64,000 bases of DNA from positions 2,356,001-2,420,000 of the forward strand of contig OZ345354.1 of assembly GCA_977006965.1 (NCBI GenBank), read 5' to 3'. A model generated the notes under the pieces. The model was not told where the DNA came from, ran no database searches, and saw only the letters and a program-made list of their open reading frames with translations. The number at the start of each line of letters is the position of its first letter. Within the stretch, counting starts at the first letter, position 1. A program made the position numbers and the translations under genes. This DNA comes from Phymatolithon calcareum (Eukaryota; Rhodophyta; Florideophyceae; Hapalidiales). This document shows positions 1 through 11,436 of this stretch, piece by piece.

Positions 1-114
1 GAACCGTGGACTTCCGGCGAGTCCGTTAAGTAGAGTACTTTTTCCAGCGCCCGGATTTCCCACAAGTGCGATTGCTGGCCGGTAAGAAGATGAGTCTGAA
101 TCGGAGTCGCTCAT
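1..114 (-). CDS. P-loop NTPase, N-terminus only (runs off window)
   Basis: The first 38 codons of a reverse-strand gene are visible, starting at the ATG complementary to 112-114 and leaving the window at base 1. A short Ser/Asp-rich leader (MSDSDSDSSS) is followed by a hydrophobic strand and a perfect Walker A motif, GNPGAGKST, at residues 19-27, then LLNGLAG. This P-loop context (ALVGNPGAGKSTLLN) is usual in small GTPases and other P-loop NTPases; the family cannot be fixed without the rest. Binding of a nucleoside triphosphate is the expected role. No intron or frameshift occurs in the visible part. The nearest upstream feature is a perfect hairpin 180 bases away. Confidence 0.7.
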   Translation of the reverse strand, partial: MSDSDSDSSSYRPAIALVGNPGAGKSTLLNGLAGSPRF

Positions 115-292
115 GGTGATTGCCAAGTCGGTCGTGGATAAATGCCGTTAGGCCGTTTTACACATTCGATCAAAGCACGTTCCAACACTCGATGACCGGA
201 GTGCTTTGGTAAATTTAACTCAAACTGCTTCAAATTCATTACTGTGTTCATCCCCTAGAACTGTAAGGGAATTTGATATGTATTGGGGCGCT

Positions 293-363
293 TCTTCAAG
301 AGTTCCTGCATTGTTGAGACTCATCATGATGATGAGTCTCAACAATGCAGGAGCTCTTGAAGA
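293..363. repeat. 71-nt near-perfect palindrome
   Basis: Two 35-base arms around a single central G match with one mismatch (GAGTTCCTG against CAGGAGCTC). No gene or element end is visible around it. The remainder of 115-600 shows no gene I can support. Confidence 0.85.
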
Positions 364-1136
364 CCATTGCGTTTTTGCGGTTCTGAGCTCATTCCCAGCA
401 GGTATCATACGCAACTCTCTCCAAATGATTTGCGCGACTAAAAGAATTCTTTATTCTTACGGTTAGCTTAAGCTGCTTTTCAAAAATGCAATGTCTGGAC
501 AAGCTAAATTATACTTTAGAAGAAAACTACTTTGTACTGAATAATTACCAGCACTTGGACATTTTTTTCGATGCCCCTGGTCATCTATTTTCTCCAGGAC
601 TGCTTGCTCAACGGTCATTTGAGCTGTCGGTCACGAAACTACTGCCGTACTTCTGAGTTCGCAAAACCACTGGATTGTCATTCCACGTTGGAATCGACAA
701 GCCTCCGTTGTCACAAAGTCGCTGCTCTTCCGCACCATAAGGCTTTCCGGTTACCGCTCTGTCTTCTTCTCTGAGTGCCGACTGACAAGTTGCGCTGCAG
801 AGCTCCGTGTGCTGTCTGACTTTTTTTCCGAATTTATCCGCCTTCAGTGTTGTAGACACTTGCGGAAATATTCGAAACGCGAACTGCACCACAAGTTGTT
901 TGCGTGTGCTTTTCCGCTTCTCCAAACGGTTCCTTGCTCTCCACTGCGACGATGTCTTTCCTTGCATAAGTTCAATCTTGCATGGAGTGTTGTGTGTGCT
1001 CCCGAGGCGCAGTCACCTATCGACACTTGCAGATCGAAATCCAACAAGGCCATCAGCAACGGCGTTCCCGTACATTACGAAGCTGTGACGAACCTTCTTC
1101 AGGTCCATTACGGTGGCTTCTAAGAGTCAAACCTGC

Positions 1137-2410
1137 TCAGTACACGTTCTGCTTAATCTGTACCTCAAGGGTTGCCTCCCTTATGTCCTCATGTCTTCCC
1201 AAGTACTCTTCTGTTTCTTCAAGGCGCTTTTGGTGTCTTACCAGGCTTAATGCAAACCTTTCTGCTTGATGAAGTCTTCTCATCTTTGGTGGTCCCAGTC
1301 GGCACAGAACTCGCATTTGGTCCCGGCGGTGCTCGGCATATTTTCTGGAAATATTCTTGTAGAACAAGCCCTCTGCAGACTCGATTTCTGAGAGCAATCG
1401 ATTTGTCATTGGAGTCACGTCTAGCGCATACTCCCATTTCGGGGGCTATTAGCGACTTAAAGATCCTGATACATGTCTCCGGTTTGAATCCTGGAACACT
1501 ATCTCCAAGCTCAAGAAGCATATGTATGCATCCGCAGCATTATGAACTCTTGCTATACCCGTGTCATCCGTAACACCCTTGTTGTTCTGGCCGTCCACGT
1601 GGACTAGCGGATCGTGGAACCACCGTGTTTGCTCCGGGTGGAATCGAATCGTATCTCGAGCGGCAGAGCAGAGAAGGAGTGCTTTCCTAATTACCTAGCA
1701 GAAATAACGCCCTGCCGTTATCTAAGTAGATGATAATTCAGCAATAAAGCACTGCCTTGCGAGCCCCATCGGGGAGAAAGCATTTTACAAAAAAACAGCC
1801 TTGCTAATCATGCTTACCCCAAAGTACGAAAGCCTCTCGGCTTGATGCAGCTCTCGTCCCGCCAAGTTAAAAGTGTGCTTCTGAAGCCCTTGGTCCTTAT
1901 GAACTTGCTATCTCCTGGTTTTGTTTTCCATTTCATGCCATTTTTGTTTGCCGAGATGGTCGCTATATCAGGCATTCCTTGTTCGGTCTTCGCTTGAAGC
2001 TGAGCATCATCTACGAACAATTGCGCTGAGCTTTCTGAGACGTTTCCGTCTGTCTTGGAGACGACTTCGGTGAATATGTCCATGAATATATTGTAAAGGT
2101 ATGGAATAAGAGGGGAGCCTTTAGGCACTCCTCGGTCAATGATACACCATGTTCCTGTCTCGTCGCCAGCCGACGAGACCCACGAGGGTTTAAACAGGTA
2201 TGGAACCATCGTTGTTATCTCTTCAGGGAGTTTCTCCATCAGCCTCTTCATGAGGATATCTCTTGGCACGCTATCATATGCCGCGAATAGGTCTAGAACT
2301 GCCACGAAAGGATGACCGTTTTTCATTGTACGTTTTGCCCGGCATTGGTCGCTGTATGCCGCACAGGTAACATTCATGGTTCTAAAACTCTGATACAACA
2401 GGTAGTTCAA
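1137..2410 (-). pseudogene. LINE reverse transcriptase, fragmented
   Basis: The reverse strand reads a non-LTR reverse transcriptase. Between 2410 and 1814 the palm is clear: VLDLFAAYDSVPRDIL (motif A), then RGVPKGSPLIPYLYNIFMD (motif B region) and LFVDDAQL (motif C, catalytic VDD). After a gap with stops, a second piece (1521-1137) gives the typical post-thumb tail, IFKSLIAPEMG, followed in a shifted frame by a basic helix-rich region. At least one frameshift near 1418 and several stops make it a pseudogene. Bases 600-1130 on the same strand are probably more of the same element but hold no motif I recognise. 2460-2790 holds nothing I can name. Confidence 0.8.
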
Positions 2411-2789
2411 GGCTTTCTCAATGATATTGTAGAGTTTAAAACTCCAGTGGCCGCCATGGCACTGGGCGAGTGATCTCGGTTCAGGTGTTTAGGATGTTGG
2501 GAAGAAGCTGTTGATTTACTTCTTTGTTGATCGATTGCCGATTATCGGTAGAATAGTTTGTTCGATTACGCAACACATGGCTTTCGCTGATAGAGGAACT
2601 AATTGCCGAGATGAATTGTGGACACCAGGATACTCCTTCTCGAAAGCTCGTCTGCCGCGCCGTTAAAAGGACGACTATTGTGACTCGGGATGCATATGCC
2701 TTCTATGTCGACCGATGGTGACTTTGGAAGTTAGCTTCTGCAATGCCTCTAACTGTACAAGCACGGTGACAACGTAAAAGATTCCTTTT

Positions 2790-3330
2790 TTTGACAAGTT
2801 TATTTTTAAAAGCCCCAAAGTCATACGAATATACGGGCAAGGCTTCCTTACGTGCTACCCACAACGGGGCGGCTCTTCTCTTATATCTGGTATTATATCC
2901 GAACCCCTAACATGTACTCGATTGGTGTAAAAGATTACTGTACTAGAAAGGCAGTGTTGCATCAAAGCACTCTGTGACTGTCACTTTCGTCTGGAAGGCA
3001 TTGTATGCCTCCACACAGTCAACAAGGGTTCGTTGCTTATTTTTTGCCGAGTACCCACGGCATCTATCTCGTAACGTAAGCGCTTTGAGCGGGGAATATT
3101 TCCGGAGTATCCACCCAGCGTGTAAGCCGTAAAAGTGCCTCTTCTTCCGTTCGGCTCAAACGACACGCAAAAAACCGAATTTTTTTTCCTGATCGAGCTT
3201 TAAGCCTTTCATCAGTATAATTGCACCGTGGACGGGAATCCAGCACCAATCGCGCATGAACGCGTCGGTTTCGGGGAAGGAAGCCCATTTGTGATCTACA
3301 ACGAGATTTTTCGACTGCGGGAAATTCCAC
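2790..3330 (-). mobile_element. LINE 3' end (RNase H-type tail), fragment
   Basis: The piece at 2797-2885 is a diverged copy of 61873-61955: both start TTTATTTTTAA and share GGGCAAGGCTTCCT. Both lie on the same strand at what seems to be the 3' end of a LINE. Upstream (3330-3064, reverse strand) an open frame contains RLSRTEEEALLRLTRW, which resembles the 'L-R-E-L-RL' linker seen after RNase H domains in LINEs. Stops and frameshifts interrupt it. The assignment rests on the shared tail plus weak protein similarity. The sequence from about 3340 to 4030 shows no further recognisable coding. Confidence 0.45.
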
Positions 3331-3969
3331 TGGTGTTTCTCACCATCGTCATATTGACCAACAAATGTAGTAAAACTACAAGTTTCTCAGTTGCAATTGT
3401 GCTTGCGCAGCGATTGCCAAATCCAATTTGTGCGCTTCACACCTTTTCCGACTTTGGCGCCAAAATCCTAAGTTACCCATACTATTCAATTCGTCTTTCG
3501 GGCTCCACTGCCCCATGCGTCTGCAGATGCGTTGATAGCATTGCGCTTAATTTCTCGCTCCTTCCCGCACTGCAAGTGCGCAAAGTACGACATTTATGTA
3601 GGTCAGAAGAAAGTCGAGAGAAGCTATCGTTTATCCAAAGTTTTTGAGTTTTTGTGCCGAAGTATTTGAGTCAATCGGCTTTATGCGGATATTTCTATTC
3701 TTTCTGCGCATTCGCCTATTAGGTTTAGCAGAGTTTCGAGTGCCAGAATGTCTTGCAATACATCCATTCGTAAGCGAGCTTGAGGAAAACCTACGCTTCT
3801 AGACCATGTACGTTGCCAAATTTGGATTCAGGTGTTGGCTTGGCGCAATACAGCAGCACATGGCAGTCCATACGGCGCTCCTTCATGCAAGTCAGCTCCA
3901 TCATAGATCATCGGTGCCTAATACGGTATTAATACCACGTGAGCCGTGGGCGTCCTGGGCTCGTCAACG

Positions 3970-4390
3970 GGGATATGTTAAAAGCTCCCAAAACCTCAAT
4001 TTGAGTAAAAGGGCCGCTTCTCACTCTTTCATACTCTATTCTCCTAAAACCTCCTTAATCTGAATTTCTCTTCCCATGAGGGCACGAGTAAGTCTTTTGC
4101 ATTCATATTCAGTCTCTTGGTCCATTTCCGTGGATCGCACTGCTCGTTGGAGCGCTACGAACTCAATCAAAGCAACGGTCCCAAAGTATGTCACTAAAGT
4201 TGATTTTCTCCACAGTGGGGCTCTATTGAAAATCACTATTAAGCACCGCAGGCGCGTGTTTTTGTCTCTTATATGTAGCACTCCTGGTAGCTTGTTCGGC
4301 TTATCACCCGGTTTTGAAGGCGTGCTGGGCCGCTTATGCCCCGAAGAGCTCCAGTAGGGATCTAAAATGGCCCGAAACGTCATCATGTTG
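3970..4390 (-). mobile_element. LINE 3' fragment
   Basis: The reverse frame 4386-4036 ends in MDQETEYECKRLTRALMGREIQIKEV. Related reverse-strand pieces occur at 27531-27620 (MDQETEYKCK), at 37262-37510 (EIEFEGKRLTGALVGRDLRIK) and, more weakly, at 61300 (LELLETEKCKFRIS). All four are followed by a leader like GAGCTCCCAAAACCTCAA. This marks a shared 3' coding end of a LINE family. No full-length copy is present. Confidence 0.6.
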
Positions 4391-4600
4391 GGGAATAATT
4401 TGATTAATTTTTAACCCGGCGGATGACATATCCCATGTCTCCCGCTGAGGAAAAAAGTGGCCAAATTATTCCCCAAAATTTCATTCCAGCGGGGTGACAT
4501 ATCCCATGTCACCCCGCCGGCCGAAACGAAAAGGGGAAGTCTACTACCTCAAAGCAGGGCTGATAAGCCGGTTATCACCTGAAACTTTCGGGTGATAACC
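4388..4600. repeat. Cluster of inverted repeats
   Basis: TTGGGGAATAATTTG at 4388-4402 is inverted exactly at 4462-4476. Inside and just outside this pair, a unit centred on TGACATATCCCATGTC occurs twice (about 4418-4444 and 4489-4518); the second copy is a perfect hairpin with GCGGGGTGACAT arms. A third hairpin with GGTTATCACC arms spans 4570-4600. No coding sequence overlaps. This could be the end of an unrecognised fold-back element. Confidence 0.75.
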
Positions 4601-6331
4601 TATACTTGTCTATGGGGATTGGGCTCGTCAACGATTTCGGAATATGAATTTGGGTGGAGAATTCAAGGCTTTCCATTCCTTCCCTGTCTCTTAAAGCACC
4701 CATTGTGGGACGCATTCCCTCGCGACGACAGAGGCAATGCTGTCCAACACGCGAGCATTTGAATTACAGGATGGGAGGAATTGTATCTTGAGATGCATAT
4801 ATAAGGAGAATTATCCTTCGCTGAGGAAGTGCATTGCTCAATGCGCTGTCGTCGTTGAGAATGCCTTTGCTGGGAAATAAGAACAACTTACGCTTTCGCA
4901 GGACCAGCACTTGCTTTGTTTTCGTGGACGGTCCATGCCGTTAGTAGAGCCTTTCACGGAAGGCAGAGGAATTTATCCTTGATGAGAGATATAGTCGATT
5001 ACAAATTCTACGCTCAAAAAGAATTTTCAATTCATTATCCTATGGAAGACACATTTAATCTTTTTCAGCACAAGGATTGTACAGTATGCATTCCGCTAAT
5101 GTGAAGCATGCGATGCACCTGATTCATGACATCTAGAAAATTGAAAATATGGGGCACTGGAGTGAGTAATCGGCAATCTCCCTTACGTAGTGGCTCTTCG
5201 TTTTTCTGCAACATATTCACAAGAACATGCAATCTGCGGTTTACAAGGCAAACTCTGTTGATTGTGGGAAAGCAAGGGGGTGAACCCTACTCAGTACAAC
5301 TGTAGTACTGTACTGTACCTTGCTTTTGTAGATGAGAGCAAACACGAGGTCCTTGCGCGTCAATGACATAAGAAATTGTGCGCTTGGAACGATAAAATTT
5401 ATCGTTCTATGATGGGGGTGTAGGTCATTAAATATTTAATATTTAATGACCTGCACCCCCATCATAAATTTTTATTTTTTATGAGCTTGGGAATCCGAGA
5501 AGCTCATTGGACACTTTCTGTTATGGCAGTACATAATTGGCTAAGCGCGAAAAAATTTACCTCGCGCCGTGGAAACTTTTTCGAAAAAGTCTCTGCAGAG
5601 TAGGGGTCGGAACGGAGCGCATAATCCGTAGTTTTACTAAGAAAGTTTTGGAAGTCAGGACGGATTATTCTGCCATTTGGAAAACGGATTCGGATTGGAT
5701 TCAGTTTATTCTTTTTTTAACGAAATGGAGCGGAATGGAACCGCTAAATAGTTAAGTTAATCGTGCGCGGAACGGATTTTTTCGAATCGTAAGGCCGAAT
5801 CCGATTGAGAATACGGAAAAAAAACTAATTTTAAAGATTTGAATTCTTGGAAGCGGAGGCTGATCCGAAAAAGTCACCAAATACGTGGCACAGTACAGGA
5901 CGGGTCGGGCTTCATACACCCATTCACTGATGCGGATCGGATTGATTTTGAGAAACTAGCCAGTAAACGCGGAAGCGGATTGAAAATTTTTCAATATTTT
6001 CAAAACGGAGTGGATGTCAAACTGTCCGGTCCGAGCCGGGACAGCTCCTTAAACGCGCAGTTTAAGACCACTTCCTGATCCGTTCTTCGCATTTCGAAAC
6101 TGTTGTAGAAAGGCAAGAAAGTAGGCTGTACAAAAATCAAAAAAATGAAAGAAAAGGGATGAAATAAGGAGTGTAGAGCACTTTTCGCTATTCTGATCGT
6201 GAAAAAGAATCGCCAACAAAATGGAGAATTATCTCGAAAACTACTGGTTTAATTTCTTATTGCCTCGGTCAAAAGTTTCGAATGGTTCTAGACTACTACA
6301 GGAACATCGCAAATTTGGTAAAATCGAAGGT
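4601..6331. other. Non-coding stretch with two perfect hairpins
   Basis: I see no supportable gene here. 5387-5407 is a perfect 21-base hairpin (GAACGATAAA arms). It is followed directly by 5409-5465, a 57-base palindrome with one mismatch and an AT-rich centre. 5640-6010 is enriched in degenerate CGGATT words, as in a decayed satellite. Confidence 0.6.
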
Positions 6332-8300
6332 CTAGTGTCTATGTGCCGGGATTTTTTCCTCAATTGAGGACTGAAAATCATTTAATTTTTGGAAACGAAA
6401 GCTACTCACTATCAGGTTCGTCAAAAGCGTCAAGCTCATGGATGTCTTCAACGTGCTTAGCGAAACAGTTCCTGCCAGTAGAAGCGCCACAAATATATAG
6501 TGTGGCACTTTCACGCCTATTAGAATATGAGCACAAGAGGGTCGTCGTCTTGAATTTCCCAACTATGCAGTTGTTTTGAACAGCACAAGTAGTCACCATA
6601 ATATCCTCAGTCCTCCTTTTCTTTCCTTGGGAGTTAAGAGGGTTCTAACCCCGCTCCCGATTGCAAATGTACGTTCTTTAGCGACTAAAAGTCGACGAGT
6701 AATGCGCGTGGTAAATGTGTTATCGATGCGTTGCTCGAACAGCACTTGACAATACCTTCGCAGCGTCATGTTCTTCTGACCCTCTGGATGGGCACCAGAA
6801 AATCAAAGTCATCTAACAATCACGCAGATTGCCAGAAGAGTTTGATGACCGCTATGAACTATAGTCGCACTTGTTGAAGATGCAGCATTATCGCACTTCT
6901 TCCACTCGCTGAGTGCTGTATCTCTCAACCGTTCTCCGGCTAATGACTTCCGTTCCCATGACAACGGGATATAGACTCATGAACGCAAATCAGGTCCGAC
7001 GGAGGCACAGTGCGCTTTCTGTGGTCAGTTATGACATCGACAGAATCTTGACCAAGCGGCCAGCGGTGCTGAGCAGACTACATGTTTCACTTGGTTGCGC
7101 ACTGAATGAAATTCACTGGAGGTATTCGGCGAACGGCTTGCCAGTTTTTGAAGTAGAAGGAGCGGTGAGATACTACTTTGGCCTTGTTGTCCTCCAAAAT
7201 TGCTCCCGGCGCTGAGCTCAACTCTTGCCATGAGGACGAGTATTCCGAAAAACTCAATCAGCTCTGTCACTGTAGTCTCTTGTTGTCCAATTATTCTCAG
7301 CTTAGCGGACGCCCAATCAGGAAATTTTCGCAGGTGAACGTGGGGAAATATATTCATGACGCAATCGTACTTCGTATGAAGACCACTACCGTCATTTTCG
7401 GATAACAAATCTCTGGTTAGGGTGCGAAGTTTCCAGAACTTAGAGGAAACTCAAACCCGATACGGTCCTAGAGCTTAGCGCTCGTACCATGTCTCTCCGT
7501 AAGGGACAGTATTCGGCTCGCGGTCAGGTGAGACGACATCAAGTTCGTTTTGCGATGTTTGGTCCCAAGAGGCCTTCAAGACATAGGAGAGAGAGCCCAG
7601 AAGAGGGCTTTAGAGCTGCTTAAGGTTTTATAGAAGCTTTTTTGTGCTTCTGAAGAGCTTCTAATTGCGACTGCGGACAATGAACTGGCGTTTCGTGATG
7701 AAGACGAGCGAGGATGAGTACTGTAAGCAGTCCTGGGTTGGTATTGCGTTTTGCTGGTGTTGGCACGGTTCAAGATGGTGAGCTTCTGCAATGCCGTCGT
7801 CAGTGTCCCCTATCTTGACGTTGAACAGGTTGACTCTCTTAAAGTTAGTCTTCTTCGAAAAATGCCAAACTATGACACATTTTACGCGAAGTGATATGCT
7901 CGCGCGACAATTGAGCTTTCTTCGAGTACCTCCTGAACCGTACCACTTACACTTTTTCAGTTGGAAAAGGCTCCATATAGTCTGGAGCACTCTGCGAGAC
8001 CGGTCACCGATTTTTCCTTTGTGTGTACGGATGTAACGACCACGCGGGGCCGGACTTTTTCTCGTGCCACGGCAGGTCTGGTACTTCTAGGTGACTACTA
8101 TTTTTTCGTTGCTAGCGCCGAACGAAGAGATTTTATGGTATTAGTTGCGGTACTCCTCATCCACTATACAAGTCTGGCTTTCCAATAATGGCGCGAATGA
8201 TCCGTTCTGCGTTCGATTTACTAACTTTTTTCAGCTTTTGAATCGGTCCTCAATTGAGGAAAATGTCCTCAACTGAGGACGTTCGGCACATAGACACTAG
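6332..8300 (-). mobile_element. piggyBac-like element, copy A (defective)
   Basis: The element proper is 6336-8296, flanked on both sides by CTAG. Ends are TGTCTATGTGCCG inverted. CCTCAATTGAGG-type palindromes lie just inside both ends. Transposase remnants are on the reverse strand. The N-terminal part (about 8000-7025) shows YSTHPRSSSSRNAS and ELIEFFGILVLMARVELSAG. The C-terminal part (6599-6402) has the piggyBac-type cysteine-rich tail, with some Cys lost, ending in STGRNCFAKHVEDIHELDAF. I can find no DDE catalytic core between them. Many stops and frameshifts are present. Confidence 0.8.
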
Positions 8301-9411
8301 GTGGCAAAAAAGTTCGCGCCGCGAGACCAAAAGTTTTTTAAAATCGGCAAAGGAACAGCCGAAAAATATAATAAAAAACTGTTCGAAAGAAACCCAATAA
8401 GCATTTTGCTGTAATGATTGATTACAGCCGAGCATTGGAAACTTTTGCTGACTTCGTATTTGAAAATATTTCACTTGTTTCTACACATTTTCTTGAAACT
8501 GAATACAGTTCCATCGCGATGGTGCAAACGACAAAATTAAAATTTTCATCCAGTTAATGACCATTGTTTCGGCCAGTAAGAGCGCTTCAAAGATAGGAGT
8601 GTAGGTCCTTAATAATTCATCATGAATTGAGCATTTTCAGCGGTCATATGACTTTCATTCAAGCTGAGTTCTATTGGCCAGACGATCTTCCCAACTCGAC
8701 CATGGTCACGTTTTAGAAGCTAGCTTCTTAATTCGATTGTTTATTTTGATTTGAGGAATCACTGATTTTTTCGAGTAAGGCAAAATACGTAAGCTTGTTC
8801 TGGAAGGCATTCTCAAATTTTGAGAAGCGAGGGGAAAAACTAGTTTGTTTTATAAAAATTCAATACTTGAGAGTTGTACCGTGTGCAGTTGGTCGTGGTG
8901 CGTGTCGCTCGGACATTTGATGCGTTCATACAAGTCTCTGGCGAACATACAAGTTTGTATGTATTTGAGGTGTCTCAATATACTATTCACACGCAAACAC
9001 CGAATCTAGAGAACAGTTTGATTAACCCGGAGATCAATGGTCAACCTATCTAAAATCTGCCTTTTGTATGTATGTGCATTGTCTCGTTTCTTTGTAAAAG
9101 AGCCTTTTATTCCGCGCGCGAGTAGACGTCGTGAGCGGCACAATTTGTATGCCCTACTCGAGCTTCCTTTCGCATAGTAAGCCTACCCGAGCACTTCGTT
9201 ACGTATTCCCAGGAATATCTGCAAAGCTGATGAAAGTGACTCGTTTCATGTAAAAATGAAGGCAATCTCCGTTACAATATTGCAAATGAAGGCACCTACA
9301 ATATTATGTGTCGAGCATCTATGCGGCTAGTCGCTGCAGAACTGTACGAAGTACAGTATTCGGCAAGCGACTCTCGCAGAGAAGACTACATAAGCAGGAC
9401 ATTGAGCAAAC
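8301..9411. other. Intergenic, no recognised gene
   Basis: No coding sequence I can support. Around 8596-8640 the words GGAGTGTAGGTC and TTCATCATGAA recall the palindrome at 5409-5465 but do not form a full inverted repeat. The last 200 bases are the likely promoter region of the monooxygenase gene; I see no convincing TATA element. Confidence 0.4.
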
Positions 9412-11436
9412 GTGTCTCTTAACTCTACATCGATCATCAAACTTTTTCGCCCCACAATGTTTTATCAACCTCTCTCTCACACAAGCCATGAATTCGGCAA
9501 ACCATGGTCGTATTCCAGTTCAGCTCCAGTGCGCTTCATGGCTGAAGTTGTAATGGTACTCATTTCTGGAACTCCCCTTTTTGTTCTTATTGCCGTCGCA
9601 ATTCGCACTCTCCACATAATGCTTTCCACACTTAATGCCCCTGTCGCCACGGCAATTACTGTCTCTACCGCGTGCCTGGTATTAGTGAAGGTTCTATTGG
9701 CCATTGCGATCCGTCCGTCACGTCCGGCTTCTGCGCAGGGTTGTCTACCTGACGACGCAGTTGCCGAAAAGAAACGTGTCGCGGTTGTTGGAGCCGGAAT
9801 CAGCGGGCTCATGACGGCGAAGGAACTACTCGCAGAAGGCCACGAAGTGGTCGTGTTCGAATCAGGTGACGCAATTGGCGGCGCTTGGGTGGCCGAAACG
9901 GCAACAGGACGCGGAAGGGTTTGGCCGACCACTGTCTCGTCATCTTCTGCGCTAAACACCGGGATTAGTGACTTCCCATTGCCATCCTATTTTCCCAGCA
10001 CCACCGATCCATTTCACGTCAGTCAATCTGCGTTTCGGGTCTACATTGCCCGATACTCTGCCCATTTCGGTGTAACCCCCTTGGTTCGGCTACGCACGCA
10101 CGTGACTGAAGTTTCGAAGGTTGGCGAAAAATGGCGCGTTGTCTCTCGTTCGTCTACTATGAACAATGAGGTTGCGCATGATTTCGACGCCGTCGCCGTC
10201 TGTACGGGACAGGTGCAAAATCCGAGAATTCCAGAGTTCCGTGGTGAAAGGGGGTTCAAAGGCCGGATAGTCCACATCGCAAATGTTAAAAATGCAGAGG
10301 AGTTTTCGGGTAAGGACGTCGTATGTGTTGGCGCCAGAGAGACAAGCGCTGATCTTACCGAGGTTGTGGCTCAGCGAGCGAACTCTTGTGCGCTCAGCGT
10401 CCGATCGCCGTTCATATGTCTTTCGCGAAACTTTTACGGGGTGCCGCCAGACTTCTATGAAACGCGAGCATTGTATACGTGTCCCTTTTGGGTGCGGTGG
10501 CTCGTTCTGAAACCACAGCTTCTTGCCGCGTTCCTGCTGCAGTATTGGAATAGGTCTTGTGCCAAGCATGTGTCACAAGCACCGAACTGGCGCCGGATTC
10601 TCGGGCTCCTTTTCACCCCACAGTACCTTTGGGACACAATTACTGGCAAGCGCACCCCATGCACCTCGCTCCTTGTCACTAAGGCGGACGGTTTCCTTCA
10701 TGCTATTGACAGCGGTACATGTACGCTTAAACCAGGAATTGAAAGCTTGGATGACAAAATGGTGCTTTTTCGAGACGGAACAAAGGTGAAGTGTGATACT
10801 CTGGTTCTCTTCACTGGATACAAGGAGAAGTTTTGCATGTTCCGTGGAGAAAAACTTGAGCACTTGAATATCTCTTGCGGGCGAAAAAGGTACTTGACCA
10901 CATTTGACACGACGGTTGGATCATCTCTGGGCTTTATTGGGTTTTGTCGATCCCACGCCGGATCTCTCATCATACCGAGCGAGATGCAAGCACGGTGGTT
11001 CGCGCTCTTGGTATCCGGGAAACGGAAACTTCCATCCCAAGAGGCAATGGAGAAAAGCGTCATCGAGGCCTTTTTCGGCAATAGTGGATATCACGTTTCT
11101 CTCGGAGGATGGTTCCTGGCGAACTACATGGCGAGGCACTGCGTAGGGTGTGAACCGAATGCTTTCCGGTTAGTCCGAGATCACGGGCCCGTAGTGGCCT
11201 GGCGAGTATACACACAGTCTTTTGCGGGACCTATGTTCCGTTTCGAAGGCTCTCACGCGAAACCCAAGATGGCATACGAGTTTTATAAGACTGTTGCAAA
11301 GTGCGGAAAGCCACCGTTGTGGTACTGCATTGAGATCGCGACAATGGCGCTCGGGACAGTTTTCGACTGCATCAACTCCGTTCCGTTTCTTGCAAAGTAC
11401 CGAGGCGTCAATTCGCTGATGGACCGTTGGTGGTAA
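9412..11436 (+). CDS. Membrane-anchored flavin-containing monooxygenase
   Basis: A single uninterrupted 674-codon frame. Residues 44-105 contain two hydrophobic stretches, likely a membrane anchor. The FAD-binding motif VVGAGISG follows at residues 125-132, with the helix ending ELLAEGHEVVVFE. The FMO fingerprint F-x-G-x-x-x-H is present as FKGRIVH (282-288), and the C-terminal FTGY (467-470) stands for the family FATGY. The second Rossmann turn at 306-314 reads VGARETSAD rather than GxGxSxxD, so NADPH binding may be changed. The length exceeds typical FMOs (about 450-550) because of the N-terminal anchor. The start could also be Met16 (9457) or Met43 (9538). Flavin-dependent oxygenation is inferred; the substrate is unknown. 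Base composition is more balanced than in the flanking repeats, as expected for a gene under selection. Confidence 0.88.
   Translation: MSLNSTSIIKLFRPTMFYQPLSHTSHEFGKPWSYSSSAPVRFMAEVVMVLISGTPLFVLIAVAIRTLHIMLSTLNAPVATAITVSTACLVLVKVLLAIAIRPSRPASAQGCLPDDAVAEKKRVAVVGAGISGLMTAKELLAEGHEVVVFESGDAIGGAWVAETATGRGRVWPTTVSSSSALNTGISDFPLPSYFPSTTDPFHVSQSAFRVYIARYSAHFGVTPLVRLRTHVTEVSKVGEKWRVVSRSSTMNNEVAHDFDAVAVCTGQVQNPRIPEFRGERGFKGRIVHIANVKNAEEFSGKDVVCVGARETSADLTEVVAQRANSCALSVRSPFICLSRNFYGVPPDFYETRALYTCPFWVRWLVLKPQLLAAFLLQYWNRSCAKHVSQAPNWRRILGLLFTPQYLWDTITGKRTPCTSLLVTKADGFLHAIDSGTCTLKPGIESLDDKMVLFRDGTKVKCDTLVLFTGYKEKFCMFRGEKLEHLNISCGRKRYLTTFDTTVGSSLGFIGFCRSHAGSLIIPSEMQARWFALLVSGKRKLPSQEAMEKSVIEAFFGNSGYHVSLGGWFLANYMARHCVGCEPNAFRLVRDHGPVVAWRVYTQSFAGPMFRFEGSHAKPKMAYEFYKTVAKCGKPPLWYCIEIATMALGTVFDCINSVPFLAKYRGVNSLMDRWW

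Noticed and set aside
3228-3647. 139-codon forward ORF
   Set aside because: No motif is visible, and part of it is antisense to the probable LINE RNase H tail.
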